A stretch of 19,674 nucleotides of DNA from Spongiicolonus versatilis (GTDB lineage: Bacteria > Pseudomonadota > Gammaproteobacteria > Arenicellales > Spongiicolonaceae). Positions 6,956-14,415 of this stretch are shown piece after piece. Below the pieces are notes generated by a model. The model did no database searches and was not told the DNA's origin. It saw only the letters and a list, made by a program, of their open reading frames with translations. Position numbers and translations under genes: made by a program. The stretch's first letter is position 1. Every line of letters starts with the position of its first letter. The DNA is taken from NCBI GenBank assembly GCA_028286165.1, contig JAPYMU010000119.1, forward strand, positions 1-19,674, written 5' to 3'.

Positions 6956-7897
6956 TCAGCGCGAGTGTATCAACTCACGCCCGGCTGCGGCGATGTTTGC
7001 CGGGGACAGGCCGAAATGATCCAATAGCCAGGACGCTGACCCGGTTGGGGCAAAGCGGCCTGGAACCCCCATCATGCGCATCTTGCAAGGGCGGCTTGTG
7101 GCCGCCGCCTCCGCCACTGCGCCGCCGAGGCCGCCGTATATCGAGTGCTCCTCGCAAGTTACGATGCCATGCGTTTCTGATGCCGCCTTCTCCACCGCCT
7201 CCCGGTCCAAAGGACGCACCGTGGACATGTTCAAAACGCGGCAGCTCAGGCCTTCCTGCTCCAGAATATCGGCAGCCTCCAGCGCACGGCAAACCAACGT
7301 GCCATTGGCGATAAAAGTCACTGCGGTGCCTTCCCGCAATTGCACCGCCCGGCCGGGTTTGAACCCATAGTCCGGCGGCAAAATATCAGGCACGCCCATC
7401 CGACTCAGCCGCAAAAAAACCGGCCCCGCATATTGTGCCGCCCAGCGTACGGCCTGGGTTGTTTCGGTGCGGTCAGCCGGGGCGGTGACGGTGAGATTGG
7501 ATATCACCCGAGTCCACGCAAAATCCTCAATGGAATGATGAGTGGGGCCCAACTCGCCATATGCCATGCCGGAGCTCATTCCGCACAATTTCACATTGGC
7601 GTTGGAGTAGGCGATGTCCACTTTGATTTGTTCCAGCGCCCGCCCGGTCAGAAAACACGAGGCTGCGCAAACGAATGGAATTTTGCCGCCGTTGGCCAAT
7701 CCGGCCGCCACGCCAACCATGTTTTGCTCGGCGATGCCTATATTAACCAGCCGCTCAGGCCAGCGTTTTTGAAACTCGCCCAGTTTGCTGGAACCCACGG
7801 AATCATTGCATATGGCAACGATGCCGGGATTCTCGTCCGCAAGGCGCATCAGTTCGGCGGCGAAAGCATCGCGGCAATCGTGCAGTTCGGCGTTCAT
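6956..7897 (-). CDS. transketolase, C-terminal subunit (pyrimidine-binding and C-terminal domains)
   Basis: The second half of a split transketolase, 313 residues. The pyrimidine-binding domain has the glutamate that activates thiamine diphosphate (Glu57 in VNIGIAEQNMVGVAAGLA), then PFVCAASCFL, and the loop SSGMAYGELGPTHHSIEDFA. The C-terminal domain follows from about residue 190 (GTAVTFIANGTLV, CEEHSIYGGLGGAVAE). Together with the N-terminal subunit it would transfer two-carbon ketol units between sugar phosphates. Its ATG overlaps the stop of the N-terminal subunit gene by four bases (ATGA), which fits equal production of both chains. Split transketolases are common as secondary copies in catabolic clusters and often have special substrates, so housekeeping function should not be assumed. 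Confidence 0.93.
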   Translation of the reverse strand: MNAELHDCRDAFAAELMRLADENPGIVAICNDSVGSSKLGEFQKRWPERLVNIGIAEQNMVGVAAGLANGGKIPFVCAASCFLTGRALEQIKVDIAYSNANVKLCGMSSGMAYGELGPTHHSIEDFAWTRVISNLTVTAPADRTETTQAVRWAAQYAGPVFLRLSRMGVPDILPPDYGFKPGRAVQLREGTAVTFIANGTLVCRALEAADILEQEGLSCRVLNMSTVRPLDREAVEKAASETHGIVTCEEHSIYGGLGGAVAEAAATSRPCKMRMMGVPGRFAPTGSASWLLDHFGLSPANIAAAGRELIHSR

Positions 7898-8751
7898 GAT
7901 GTTTTTGCCCTTTCCAATTCCAGTGCGGCGCGTGCACGCTCGTCCTGGTTCGGCACTTTATGGTGCCATTCCACCTTATTTTGCATGAAAGACACGCCGC
8001 GCCCTTTCACAGTGCGCGCAATAATGCAACTCGGGTGCCCGGCCTTTAATGGCAGGCCGTCAAAGACGCCCATCATTTGATCGATGTCATGGCCATCTGT
8101 TTCCGTTGTTTCCCAGCCGAAAGCACGCCATTTGTTTGCCAGCGGCTCCAGGGTGTTTGTAGTCTCGGTGGGGGCCCCCTGTTGCAAACCGTTCCGGTCA
8201 ACGATAACGGTAAGCCTATCAAGCTTAAAATGCGCGGCCGCCATTGCCGCTTCCCAGTTGCTTCCCTCTTGCAACTCGCCGTCACCGAGCAGCGCGAAAG
8301 TTCGCCAGGCGGCGTTTTCCATTTTCGCCGCCATTGCCGCGCCTACCGCCACCGGCAAGCCATGGCCTAAGGGGCCGGTGCTTGTTTCCACACCCGGCAT
8401 TTTGATTCGGCTGGGATGGCCATTCAGACGTGACTCCGGCGCCATAAAAGTAGACAACTCGTCTGCGTCAATGAATCCGGCCTCCGCCAGTACCGCGTAC
8501 AGCGCGCCGGCGCAATGCCCCTTGCTCATCACGAAGCGGTCCCGATCTGGATTTTCGGGATGCTCCGGTGTGTAGTGCAGAACATGAAAATACAGTGTTG
8601 CGAGAATATCCGCACAGGACAGGTCTCCGCCGATATGGCCGGTGCCGGCATCGCAAATCATTTCCAAATCGCGGGCCCGAACTCGCTGCGCGATTTCACG
8701 TATTTGCGCCGCCCCGCGCCGGTGCTGCTTTTTGTTATTTGCCCGCGGCAT
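7894..8751 (-). CDS. transketolase, N-terminal subunit (thiamine diphosphate-binding)
   Basis: The first half of the split transketolase, 285 residues. GTGHIGGDLSCADILATLYF replaces the GHPG motif of one-chain enzymes and is typical of the split type. VMSKGHCAGALYAVLAEAG, STGPLGHGLPVAVGAAMA and the cofactor motif GDGELQEGSNWEA (Asp157) to VDRNGLQ (Asn187) are all present. It is the first gene of the leftward operon, followed by the C-terminal subunit and the FGGY kinase. The ATG at 8751 is preceded only by a distant GGAG, so translation may be modest. A promoter candidate lies 40-70 bases upstream. The function of the pair is certain at the level of transketolase chemistry; the sugar phosphate it prefers is not. 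Confidence 0.93.
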   Translation of the reverse strand: MPRANNKKQHRRGAAQIREIAQRVRARDLEMICDAGTGHIGGDLSCADILATLYFHVLHYTPEHPENPDRDRFVMSKGHCAGALYAVLAEAGFIDADELSTFMAPESRLNGHPSRIKMPGVETSTGPLGHGLPVAVGAAMAAKMENAAWRTFALLGDGELQEGSNWEAAMAAAHFKLDRLTVIVDRNGLQQGAPTETTNTLEPLANKWRAFGWETTETDGHDIDQMMGVFDGLPLKAGHPSCIIARTVKGRGVSFMQNKVEWHHKVPNQDERARAALELERAKTS

Positions 8752-8790
8752 TATTGTTTCTGTCTCCGAAGAATGAAATCACCTGCAGGC

Positions 8791-8819
8791 AATATACTAC
8801 GAAAGCATGCCGGTGTGAC
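8791..8819 (-). promoter_or_regulatory. candidate promoter of the transketolase-kinase operon
   Basis: On the minus strand GTCACA (8814-8819, 4 of 6) is 17 bases from TATATT (8791-8796). The start would be near 8784, giving a leader of about 33 bases to the ATG at 8751. Confidence 0.4.
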
Positions 8820-9034
8820 ACATCATTTAATATCAGGCCGGCGGTAAAATAGCGCTTGTCTGCCGTTGTTCACCGCCCGCTCGGCCGGGTATGCGCCGGG
8901 GGTGATGGACACCGCCGCTTTCAAGGCGCCGGCGGCTTAATGCCTGTCATAAAGCCGGTGGCATGTGTTTTTCTCTCACCAAATCATTGGCGCATGGCGC
9001 CTTGTCTTGTCCTCATGGATGTGTAAATATTTGC

Positions 9035-9064
9035 TTGACACTGGTATCGCTGTAGTTGCATTAT
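9035..9064 (+). promoter_or_regulatory. candidate promoter of the ABC transporter operon
   Basis: A perfect TTGACA at 9035-9040 is followed after 18 bases by CATTAT (9059-9064, 4 of 6). An overlapping TATACT (9062-9067) looks better as a -10 but lies 21 bases from the -35, too far for usual sigma-70. Either way the leader before the permease ATG at 9277 would be about 200 bases and would include the small reading frame at 9125. Confidence 0.4.
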
Positions 9065-9124
9065 ACTTCCCGTCTTGCCTGTTCTGCATCGGTGGAGCAG
9101 GTGAGGAGAGATGAGGAATCAAAG

Positions 9125-9253
9125 ATGACCAGCCGCAATTTCAGGAAATCTTTTTTGCATTTCCCCCGTATTGCTCGCGGGGATGCCAGGGGTGCTTCGG
9201 TCTCGGGGGCGGGCGTTGGCAGAGTATTGTATCTGCCTGCTCTGACTGTGTGA
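9125..9253 (+). CDS. possible 42-residue leader peptide or relic reading frame
   Basis: ATG at 9125 is preceded at good distance by GAGGA (9114-9118). The frame encodes MTSRNFRKSFLHFPRIARG and then a Gly/Ala/Ser-rich stretch, ending at TGA 9251-9253, 23 bases before the permease start. A five-codon frame (MRNQR) with an even better GAGGAGAG site starts at 9111 and ends inside this ATG. I recognise no family. It could be a leader peptide affecting the transporter genes, a small protein, or the damaged start of a lost gene. Nothing shows that it is translated. Confidence 0.25.
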   Translation: MTSRNFRKSFLHFPRIARGDARGASVSGAGVGRVLYLPALTV

Positions 9254-9276
9254 CCGGGCAATAACACGGCAAGGCG

Positions 9277-10233
9277 ATGTATCCACATATGAAGCGCTTT
9301 TTTCAGTTTGGCGAGGCCGGTGGTCCATTCATCGGTCTGATTTTGTTGTGCGTGGTTTTTTCGCTCGCGTCCGAGCATTTTCTCTCGGCGCGCAACGCTC
9401 TTAACATTCTGGACCAGGTCACGGTGCTGGGTATCCTTGCCATCGGCATGACGGCGGTCATCATAATCGGAGGCATTGATTTGTCGGTGGGGTCAGTGCT
9501 GGCTTTTGCCACGATGACCCTCGGTTGGCTTATGCGGGATGGCGGATTTCCGTTGCCGGTTGCGATTGTCCTTGCAATTCTGGCGGGGGGCGGATGCGGT
9601 GTGATTTGCGGGCTGTTTATCACTATCGGGAGACTCCCGCCGTTTGTGGCCACCTTGGCGATGTTGTCCGGCGCGCGCGGCCTGGCAAACATTCTTACTG
9701 ACGGGAGGCAAATTATCGGCTATCCGGAATGGTTCAGTGAATTGGCAACGGTGCGCCACTTTGGCTTTTTGTCAGTCACGATGAGTGTTTTTATTGTGCT
9801 GGCGATTCTGGGCTGGGTGTACCTGCGTTTTCGTGCGGGAGGCCGCAACCTCTATGCAATTGGCGGCAATGCAGAGGTGGCGCGGCTGGCGGGGATTCGA
9901 GTGCGGCTGGCCAACATCTGGGTGTATGCTTTTTCCGGGCTGCTGGCCGGGGTGGCCGGAGTAGCATTGGCGGCAAGGCTGGATTCTTCGCAGCCCAGCG
10001 CGGGCTTCACCTACGAATTGGACACCATTGCCGCCGTGGTTATCGGTGGTGCGAGTTTGAGCGGGGGCAAAGGCAGTGTAGGCGGCACCATTGTTGGCGT
10101 GTTTATTATCGGCGTATTGCGCAACGGCCTTAATTTGCTCGCCGTTTCACCTTTTGTACAGCAGATTGTTATCGGTGCAGTCATCGCCATTGCAGTGATG
10201 ATGGATACGCTCGGGCGCCGCCAGCGCGGTTGA
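9277..10233 (+). CDS. ribose-type sugar ABC transporter permease (RbsC-like)
   Basis: A hydrophobic 318-residue protein of the BPD_transp_2 family. The signature GGIDLSVGSVLAFATM lies near residues 66-81. The cytoplasmic coupling loop has GRNLYAIGGNAEVARLAGI, and the C-terminal half has GGASLSGGKGSVGGTIVGV and FIIGVLRNGLNLL. It would form a homodimer in the inner membrane that receives sugar from the binding protein encoded next and is driven by the double ATPase. I start at 9277 (AAGG just upstream); an in-frame ATG at 9289 would remove four residues. Unlike the classic rbs order, the permease gene comes first, then binding protein, then ATPase. The family is clear, the substrate is not. Confidence 0.93.
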   Translation: MYPHMKRFFQFGEAGGPFIGLILLCVVFSLASEHFLSARNALNILDQVTVLGILAIGMTAVIIIGGIDLSVGSVLAFATMTLGWLMRDGGFPLPVAIVLAILAGGGCGVICGLFITIGRLPPFVATLAMLSGARGLANILTDGRQIIGYPEWFSELATVRHFGFLSVTMSVFIVLAILGWVYLRFRAGGRNLYAIGGNAEVARLAGIRVRLANIWVYAFSGLLAGVAGVALAARLDSSQPSAGFTYELDTIAAVVIGGASLSGGKGSVGGTIVGVFIIGVLRNGLNLLAVSPFVQQIVIGAVIAIAVMMDTLGRRQRG

Positions 10234-10252
10234 ACTCTCCGCGCTTCAGGTG

Positions 10253-10261
10253 TGCTATGCT
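10253..10261 (+). promoter_or_regulatory. possible internal extended -10 promoter before the binding-protein gene
   Basis: TGC-TATGCT matches an extended -10 element (TGn plus 5 of 6 bases). It lies in the 88-base gap between permease and binding-protein genes; no good -35 is present. TCAGGTGT occurs twice nearby, and a small TGGTT-CGTT-AACCA hairpin stands before the ribosome site. An extra promoter here would fit the need for more binding protein than permease. Confidence 0.25.
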
Positions 10262-10321
10262 TCCCCGTCAGGTGTTCATTGGGCGCCTGGTTCGTTAACC
10301 ACATAAAATACGGAGGAAACC

Positions 10322-11251
10322 ATGTTTAAAAAACTCATTATGGCCGCAACTGTGGCCTCGCTGTCGCTCGCTTCGTCTGTACAAGCGCACGACCAAAAAT
10401 ACACCATTGGTTTGGCGGTGGCCAATCTGCAGGCTGATTTCTTCAATTTCATCAAGGAGTCGGCGGAGGAGGAAAGCAGCCGGCTTGGCTACGAAATTAT
10501 CACCGTTGATGCCGGTGGCGACTCTGCGAAACAGGTCAGCCAGATTCAAGATCTCATCACGCGGAGGGTGGATGCATTGATTTACATTCCGGCCGGCGCA
10601 ACTGCAGCAGATGTGCCGGTACGCGCGGCGAAGAAAGCGGGCATTCCCGTGGTCAATGTGGACCGCAACACCCAGTCTCCCCCCGGCGACACTTTTATCG
10701 CCACTGACAGCGAGGAAGCTGCGCGTATCCTGGGGGAATACGTTGCCGAAGTTACCGGTGGAAAAGGCGTCGTAGGGGTTGTGCAGGGCCAGTTGGGGAC
10801 CACTCCCGAAATTGCCCGTGACACCGGCTTTGAAAAAGCGCTGGCGAACTACCCCGGGTTGAATACGGTGGAGAAGCAGGCCAGCAAAGGCTGGCACCAC
10901 GATGAGGGCGTCTCCATTGGGCAGGATCTTTTGCAGCGCAATCCCAGCATCAACGTCATATTCGGGCGCGCTGATGCCCTGGCCATGGGGGCGGCACAGG
11001 CTGTCAGGCTTGCAAATTTGAGCCACGATGTGCTGGTTGTTGGTTTTGACGGCGACCGGGAAGGGCTTATCGCAGTCAAACAAGGTCGTTTGGCCGCGAC
11101 AATGACTCAGCAAACCAAATTGATGGGCAGACTTGCGGTGCGGTTTGCGGTGGATTTGGTTGAAAATCGCTTCGTCCCGGCTGAAATGCTGCTGGATGCG
11201 ACTTTGACCACCAAAGAAAATGTGGACCGCTTTATTGAGGTCCATCCCTAG
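10322..11251 (+). CDS. periplasmic sugar-binding protein (RbsB-like)
   Basis: A 309-residue secreted binding protein of the Peripla_BP_4 family. MFKKLIMAATVASLSLASSVQA is a signal peptide with likely cleavage after VQA. The mature part opens with the usual strand YTIGLAVANLQADFFNFI, then GDSAKQVSQIQDLITRRVDAL, GIPVVNVDRNTQ, FIATDSEEAAR, and near the end LVVGFDGDREGLIAVKQGRL. The Asp/Arg pair in NVDRN and the Asp in FDGD lie where this family holds sugar hydroxyls. A strong ribosome site (GGAGGAAA) precedes the ATG, in keeping with high expression. This family binds pentoses, hexoses, polyols and AI-2, so the ligand cannot be named from sequence; the neighbouring dehydrogenases, kinase and transketolase point to a polyol or small sugar. 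Confidence 0.93.
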   Translation: MFKKLIMAATVASLSLASSVQAHDQKYTIGLAVANLQADFFNFIKESAEEESSRLGYEIITVDAGGDSAKQVSQIQDLITRRVDALIYIPAGATAADVPVRAAKKAGIPVVNVDRNTQSPPGDTFIATDSEEAARILGEYVAEVTGGKGVVGVVQGQLGTTPEIARDTGFEKALANYPGLNTVEKQASKGWHHDEGVSIGQDLLQRNPSINVIFGRADALAMGAAQAVRLANLSHDVLVVGFDGDREGLIAVKQGRLAATMTQQTKLMGRLAVRFAVDLVENRFVPAEMLLDATLTTKENVDRFIEVHP

Positions 11252-11266
11252 GCAAGTTGCAAGCTC

Positions 11267-12760
11267 GTGGACACGGAAAGCGCAAACCGCGGCCTTTCCG
11301 CGCGCGGCCTGGGTAAACGCTATGTCCAGACCGAGGTCCTGGTGGACTTTGGTCTGGACGTGCGCCCCGGTGAAATTGTAGCCCTCCTGGGTGAGAACGG
11401 CGCCGGCAAGTCCACGGTTTCATCTATCATTGCCGGCGTTATACAACCGGATTCCGGGCACATGACATGGTGCGGGCGTCCATATGCTCCGGCCACGCCG
11501 GGTGATGCTATTGCGGCGGGCATCGGGCTTATCCATCAGGAGATTCGGCTGCTGCCGGACTTGTCCATCGCGGAGAATGTATTTGTTGGCCGGTTGCCTG
11601 CCCGTAATGGTGTGGTGGATCGTGAAAAAATTAATAGTGCCGCCAAAAAGCAATTACGCCGCCTGGGCTTGGATGCGCCGCCATCGTGCCTGGTGCGGAT
11701 GCTGCGGGTTGCGGCACAGCAGCAAGTTGAAATTGCCAAGGCGCTGTGCCTGCAGTCGAAGCTGCTGATACTGGATGAGCCCACTGCGGCATTAGGCGCC
11801 GATGAAACCGACCGCTTGTTTTCTCAGATTCGGCGGTTGCGCGAGGATGGCGTTTCTTTCATATATATCAGCCACCGCCTCGATGAAATCCCCCTGATCG
11901 CTGATCGAGTGTTAGTGTTGCGCGATGGGCGGCTGGTCTCGCAGCACGACAATGCGCAGACGCCGATCCATGTTTTAGTCAGGGAAATGGTTGGGCGTAA
12001 CGTGGACAGAATTTTCCCTGAGAGGGACGCCCCGCAAAACGATGAGGCGCTGTCGGTAAAAAATCTGACTGCGGCTGACGGTACCTTTAAAAACATCAGT
12101 TTCAATGTGCGCCGGGGGGAGATTATCGGTATCGCCGGCATCGTTGGAGCCGGGCGAACCGAATTAATGCGCGCTATCAGTGGCGCTGACCCAATCACAG
12201 CCGGGACAATCAAGGTGGATGGCAAAATCGTCCGCATGGCGGGGCCGCGTGATGCTGTTCGCGCCGGTATTGTTCTGGTGCCCGAGGATAGAAAATTGCA
12301 AGGGCTGATTTTGGATCACACTCTCGCTAATAACATCGCCGCCGGAAATTCCGATATCTTTGCTAAAAACGGCTGGGCCTGGCCGGGAAAAATCCACGAT
12401 TTTGCCCATAGTGCAATTCTGCGCGTGGGAGTCAAAGGCGATCCTGACCAGCGGGTTGGCGAATTATCCGGAGGCAACCAGCAGAAAACTGTTATCGCCA
12501 AGTGGGTTTCCCGGTCCCCGCGAGTGTTTATTCTGGATGAGCCTACGCGTGGAATTGACGTAGGTGCACGCGCGGCAATTTATGATATGATTGCCAACTT
12601 GGCACGGGCCGGCGCCGCCATCGTCTTGGTTAGTTCTGACTTGGATGAAGTTTTGGGCATGTCGCATCGAACATTGGTGCTCAGCCGTGGCCGGCAGCGG
12701 GCCATTCTGGAAGGGGCGGAAGCAAACCACGAAACGGTTATTAACCTGGCAACGACCTGA
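11267..12760 (+). CDS. ribose-type sugar ABC transporter ATP-binding protein (RbsA-like, two ATPase domains)
   Basis: A 497-residue protein with two fused nucleotide-binding domains. Domain 1 has Walker A GENGAGKST (42-50), Q-loop HQE, Walker B LLILDEPTAAL and ISHR. Its signature motif reads LRVAAQQQVEIAKAL where family members usually have LSxGxQQ. Domain 2 has the family's degenerate Walker A (GIVGAGRTEL, Arg for Lys), an intact LSGGNQQK and VFILDEPTRGIDVG. Pairing domain 1's signature with domain 2's Walker A leaves one composite site degenerate on both sides; the other site looks competent. It starts with GTG at 11267, 15 bases after the binding-protein gene, without a visible ribosome site, so it may depend on coupling. 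It is followed by the first SDR gene. Confidence 0.93.
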   Translation: MDTESANRGLSARGLGKRYVQTEVLVDFGLDVRPGEIVALLGENGAGKSTVSSIIAGVIQPDSGHMTWCGRPYAPATPGDAIAAGIGLIHQEIRLLPDLSIAENVFVGRLPARNGVVDREKINSAAKKQLRRLGLDAPPSCLVRMLRVAAQQQVEIAKALCLQSKLLILDEPTAALGADETDRLFSQIRRLREDGVSFIYISHRLDEIPLIADRVLVLRDGRLVSQHDNAQTPIHVLVREMVGRNVDRIFPERDAPQNDEALSVKNLTAADGTFKNISFNVRRGEIIGIAGIVGAGRTELMRAISGADPITAGTIKVDGKIVRMAGPRDAVRAGIVLVPEDRKLQGLILDHTLANNIAAGNSDIFAKNGWAWPGKIHDFAHSAILRVGVKGDPDQRVGELSGGNQQKTVIAKWVSRSPRVFILDEPTRGIDVGARAAIYDMIANLARAGAAIVLVSSDLDEVLGMSHRTLVLSRGRQRAILEGAEANHETVINLATT

Positions 12761-12777
12761 ATCTGAGGAGGCGCAGG

Positions 12778-13542
12778 GTGGATATTTTTCGTCTGGATAG
12801 CCAATGTGCTTTTGTCACCGGCGCTGGCAGCGGGATTGGCCAGCGCATCGCCATCGCCCTGGCGGAGGCCGGCGCGGATGTGGGTTGTTTCGATTTGCCC
12901 GGCAGTGATGGAATCGAAAATACGGCCGCCGAGATTAACAAATTGGGGCGTCAATCGATTGTGCTGAAAGGAGACGTAACTTGTGCCGCTGATTTGGCGG
13001 TTGCCGTTGATAAAACCGAGCGTGAGATTGGCCCGGTGTCGGTTGCCGTCAACAGCGCCGGCATCGCTAACGCGGCTCCGGCTGAAAATATGGAAGAAAA
13101 CCAATGGAAGCAGATGTTGGAGGTGAATTTGACCGGGATTTTTCTTTCTTGCCAGGCCGAGGCCCGGGTAATGCTGCCGCGCGGTGCCGGGTCCGTGATC
13201 AATATTGCGTCCATGTCCGGGACGATTGTCAACCGAGGGCTGTCCCAAGCCCACTATAATGCGTCCAAGGCAGGTGTGGTTCACTTGTCAAAAAGCCTGG
13301 CAATGGAATGGCGTGAGCGCGGTGTTCGCGTCAACTCCGTGAGTCCCGGTTACACCGCCACCCCGATGAATTTGCGTCCTGAAGTGGCCACGCAAGTTCA
13401 GCGCTTCGAGGCCGATACGCCGTTGGGCAGGATGGCCACCACGGAAGAAATCGCCTGGCCAGTGGTTTTTCTTGCCTCTCCCGCCGCCTCTTTCTGCACC
13501 GGTTTGGATTTAATTATAGATGGCGGCTTTAGCTGCTGGTGA
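12778..13542 (+). CDS. SDR-family dehydrogenase, probably polyol/ketose-active
   Basis: A 254-residue classical short-chain dehydrogenase. The cofactor motif TGAGSGIG is at residues 14-21, and Asp39 at the end of the second strand suggests NAD(H) preference. NSAG (92-95) and the catalytic set Asn117, Ser147, Tyr160 and Lys164 (YNASK) are all present, as is the closing GLDLIIDGGFSCW. SGTIVNRGLSQAHYNASKAG resembles arabinitol/sorbose-type SDRs, which interconvert polyols and ketoses. That is family-level knowledge, not proof of substrate. It starts at GTG 12778 with a good GAGGAGG site and closes the transporter operon, so oxidation of the imported compound is a reasonable role. It ends 10 bases from the convergent second SDR gene. 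Confidence 0.88.
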   Translation: MDIFRLDSQCAFVTGAGSGIGQRIAIALAEAGADVGCFDLPGSDGIENTAAEINKLGRQSIVLKGDVTCAADLAVAVDKTEREIGPVSVAVNSAGIANAAPAENMEENQWKQMLEVNLTGIFLSCQAEARVMLPRGAGSVINIASMSGTIVNRGLSQAHYNASKAGVVHLSKSLAMEWRERGVRVNSVSPGYTATPMNLRPEVATQVQRFEADTPLGRMATTEEIAWPVVFLASPAASFCTGLDLIIDGGFSCW

Positions 13543-13552
13543 AGCCGCGGGG

Positions 13553-14341
13553 CTAGGACATGATTAAGCCGCCGTCTACATTGATGGTTTGGCCGGTGAT
13601 ATAGGCCGCATCATCGGAGGCGAGAAATGCAACCAAGCCGGCCACATCCTCGCCGGTCCCGGCGCGCATCATCGGAATGTTTTTAACCCACGACGCCATT
13701 AACTCGCCGGGCTGGTAGTTGCCCAGCAAAGCGCCCCATGCCTTGTCGTTGTACGCCCACATCTCGGTGTCAATAATGCCGGGGCAAAAGGCATTAACGG
13801 TGATATTGTCCGATGCCAGCTCTTTTGCCAAACTCTGGGTGATTCCAATCACGCCGAATTTGCTGGCGGCATAGTGAGGAGTGTAAATAAACCCCTGGCG
13901 CGCCTGCCCCGAGGCGGTGTTAATCAGGCGCCCCCCGCGGCCGCGTTTCTTCATGCGGGCGGCGGCCGCCTGGCAGCAGAGAAACACCCCTTTGGTATTG
14001 ACCTCCATAATCATGTCCCACTCCGCCACGGTCATGTCTTCCAATTTGGCGATAGTGATGACCCCGGCGTTTTGCACTGACACATGGACGGCGCCAAAGT
14101 TGCGCTCGGCTTCGTCATAGATTTTATGCACTTGCGCCGCGTCTTTTACATCCGCGACCACGGCGATGGCCTCGCCGCCGTTGGCGCGAATTTCAGACGC
14201 AACTTCTTCGGCCCGTTCCTCGTTGGCACTCACCACAACCCGAGCGCCTTCGGCGGCAAACCGCAAAGCAATTGCGCGGCCAATGCCGCGGCTGCCACCC
14301 GTGACAACCACAATTTTTTCTTCAAAACGGCGCATGTTCAT
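13553..14341 (-). CDS. SDR-family dehydrogenase, sorbitol dehydrogenase / acetoin reductase-like
   Basis: A second 262-residue classical SDR, clearly different from the first. It has TGGSRGIG (14-21), QNAGV, and catalytic Asn115, Ser144, Tyr157 and Lys161 (YAASK). FCPGIIDTEMW and an insert around residues 195-220 are typical of the subgroup with sorbitol/galactitol dehydrogenases and butanediol dehydrogenase. The end of the second strand is SANEE, lacking the NAD-type Asp, so cofactor choice is uncertain. The ATG at 14341 has GAGGTGG close upstream; the ATG at 14335 is an alternative. It faces the first SDR gene and has its own promoter candidate, so it may be controlled apart from the rest of the island. 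Confidence 0.88.
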   Translation of the reverse strand: MNMRRFEEKIVVVTGGSRGIGRAIALRFAAEGARVVVSANEERAEEVASEIRANGGEAIAVVADVKDAAQVHKIYDEAERNFGAVHVSVQNAGVITIAKLEDMTVAEWDMIMEVNTKGVFLCCQAAAARMKKRGRGGRLINTASGQARQGFIYTPHYAASKFGVIGITQSLAKELASDNITVNAFCPGIIDTEMWAYNDKAWGALLGNYQPGELMASWVKNIPMMRAGTGEDVAGLVAFLASDDAAYITGQTINVDGGLIMS

Positions 14342-14385
14342 TTTTCCACCTCGGCCACTGTTCTATTTTTCGAATCGGCGGCCGC

Positions 14386-14415
14386 ACTATACACCGGCTT
14401 ATGAAAACCTGCCAT
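14386..14415 (-). promoter_or_regulatory. candidate promoter of the second SDR gene
   Basis: On the minus strand ATGGCA (14410-14415, 4 of 6) is 18 bases from TATAGT (14386-14391, 5 of 6). The start would be near 14379, leaving a leader of about 38 bases with a GAGGTGG ribosome site. Confidence 0.4.

Larger units (their letters stand above)
8752..9276. promoter_or_regulatory. 525-base divergent control region of the island
   Basis: It separates the leftward transketolase-kinase operon from the rightward transporter operon and holds no obvious large gene. It contains the two promoter candidates and one small reading frame listed separately. Short hairpins are GGCGC-ATG-GCGCC (8989-9001), CCGCCG/CGGCGG (8912-8935) and GGCAGA/TCTGCC with an 8-base loop (9218-9237). 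None is followed by a T-run, so I do not call them terminators. A GC-rich stretch (8848-8940) reads open for 30 codons ending GYAPGVMDTAAFKAPAA and stop, possibly the tail of a degraded gene. No clear LacI- or GntR-type palindrome was found. Confidence 0.6.

Noticed and set aside
8912..9001. Rho-independent terminators in the island control region
   Set aside because: The GC-rich hairpins there are short and none is followed by a run of T.
10295..11245. Leftward open frame of 316 codons
   Set aside because: Antisense to the sugar-binding protein gene, which has a strong ribosome site and signal peptide.
5455..12760. Reading the island as an Lsr-type AI-2 uptake and kinase cassette
   Set aside because: A FGGY kinase and a ribose-type transporter occur in lsr too, but there is no LsrF, LsrG or LsrR, only one permease gene, and a split transketolase and SDRs are present instead.
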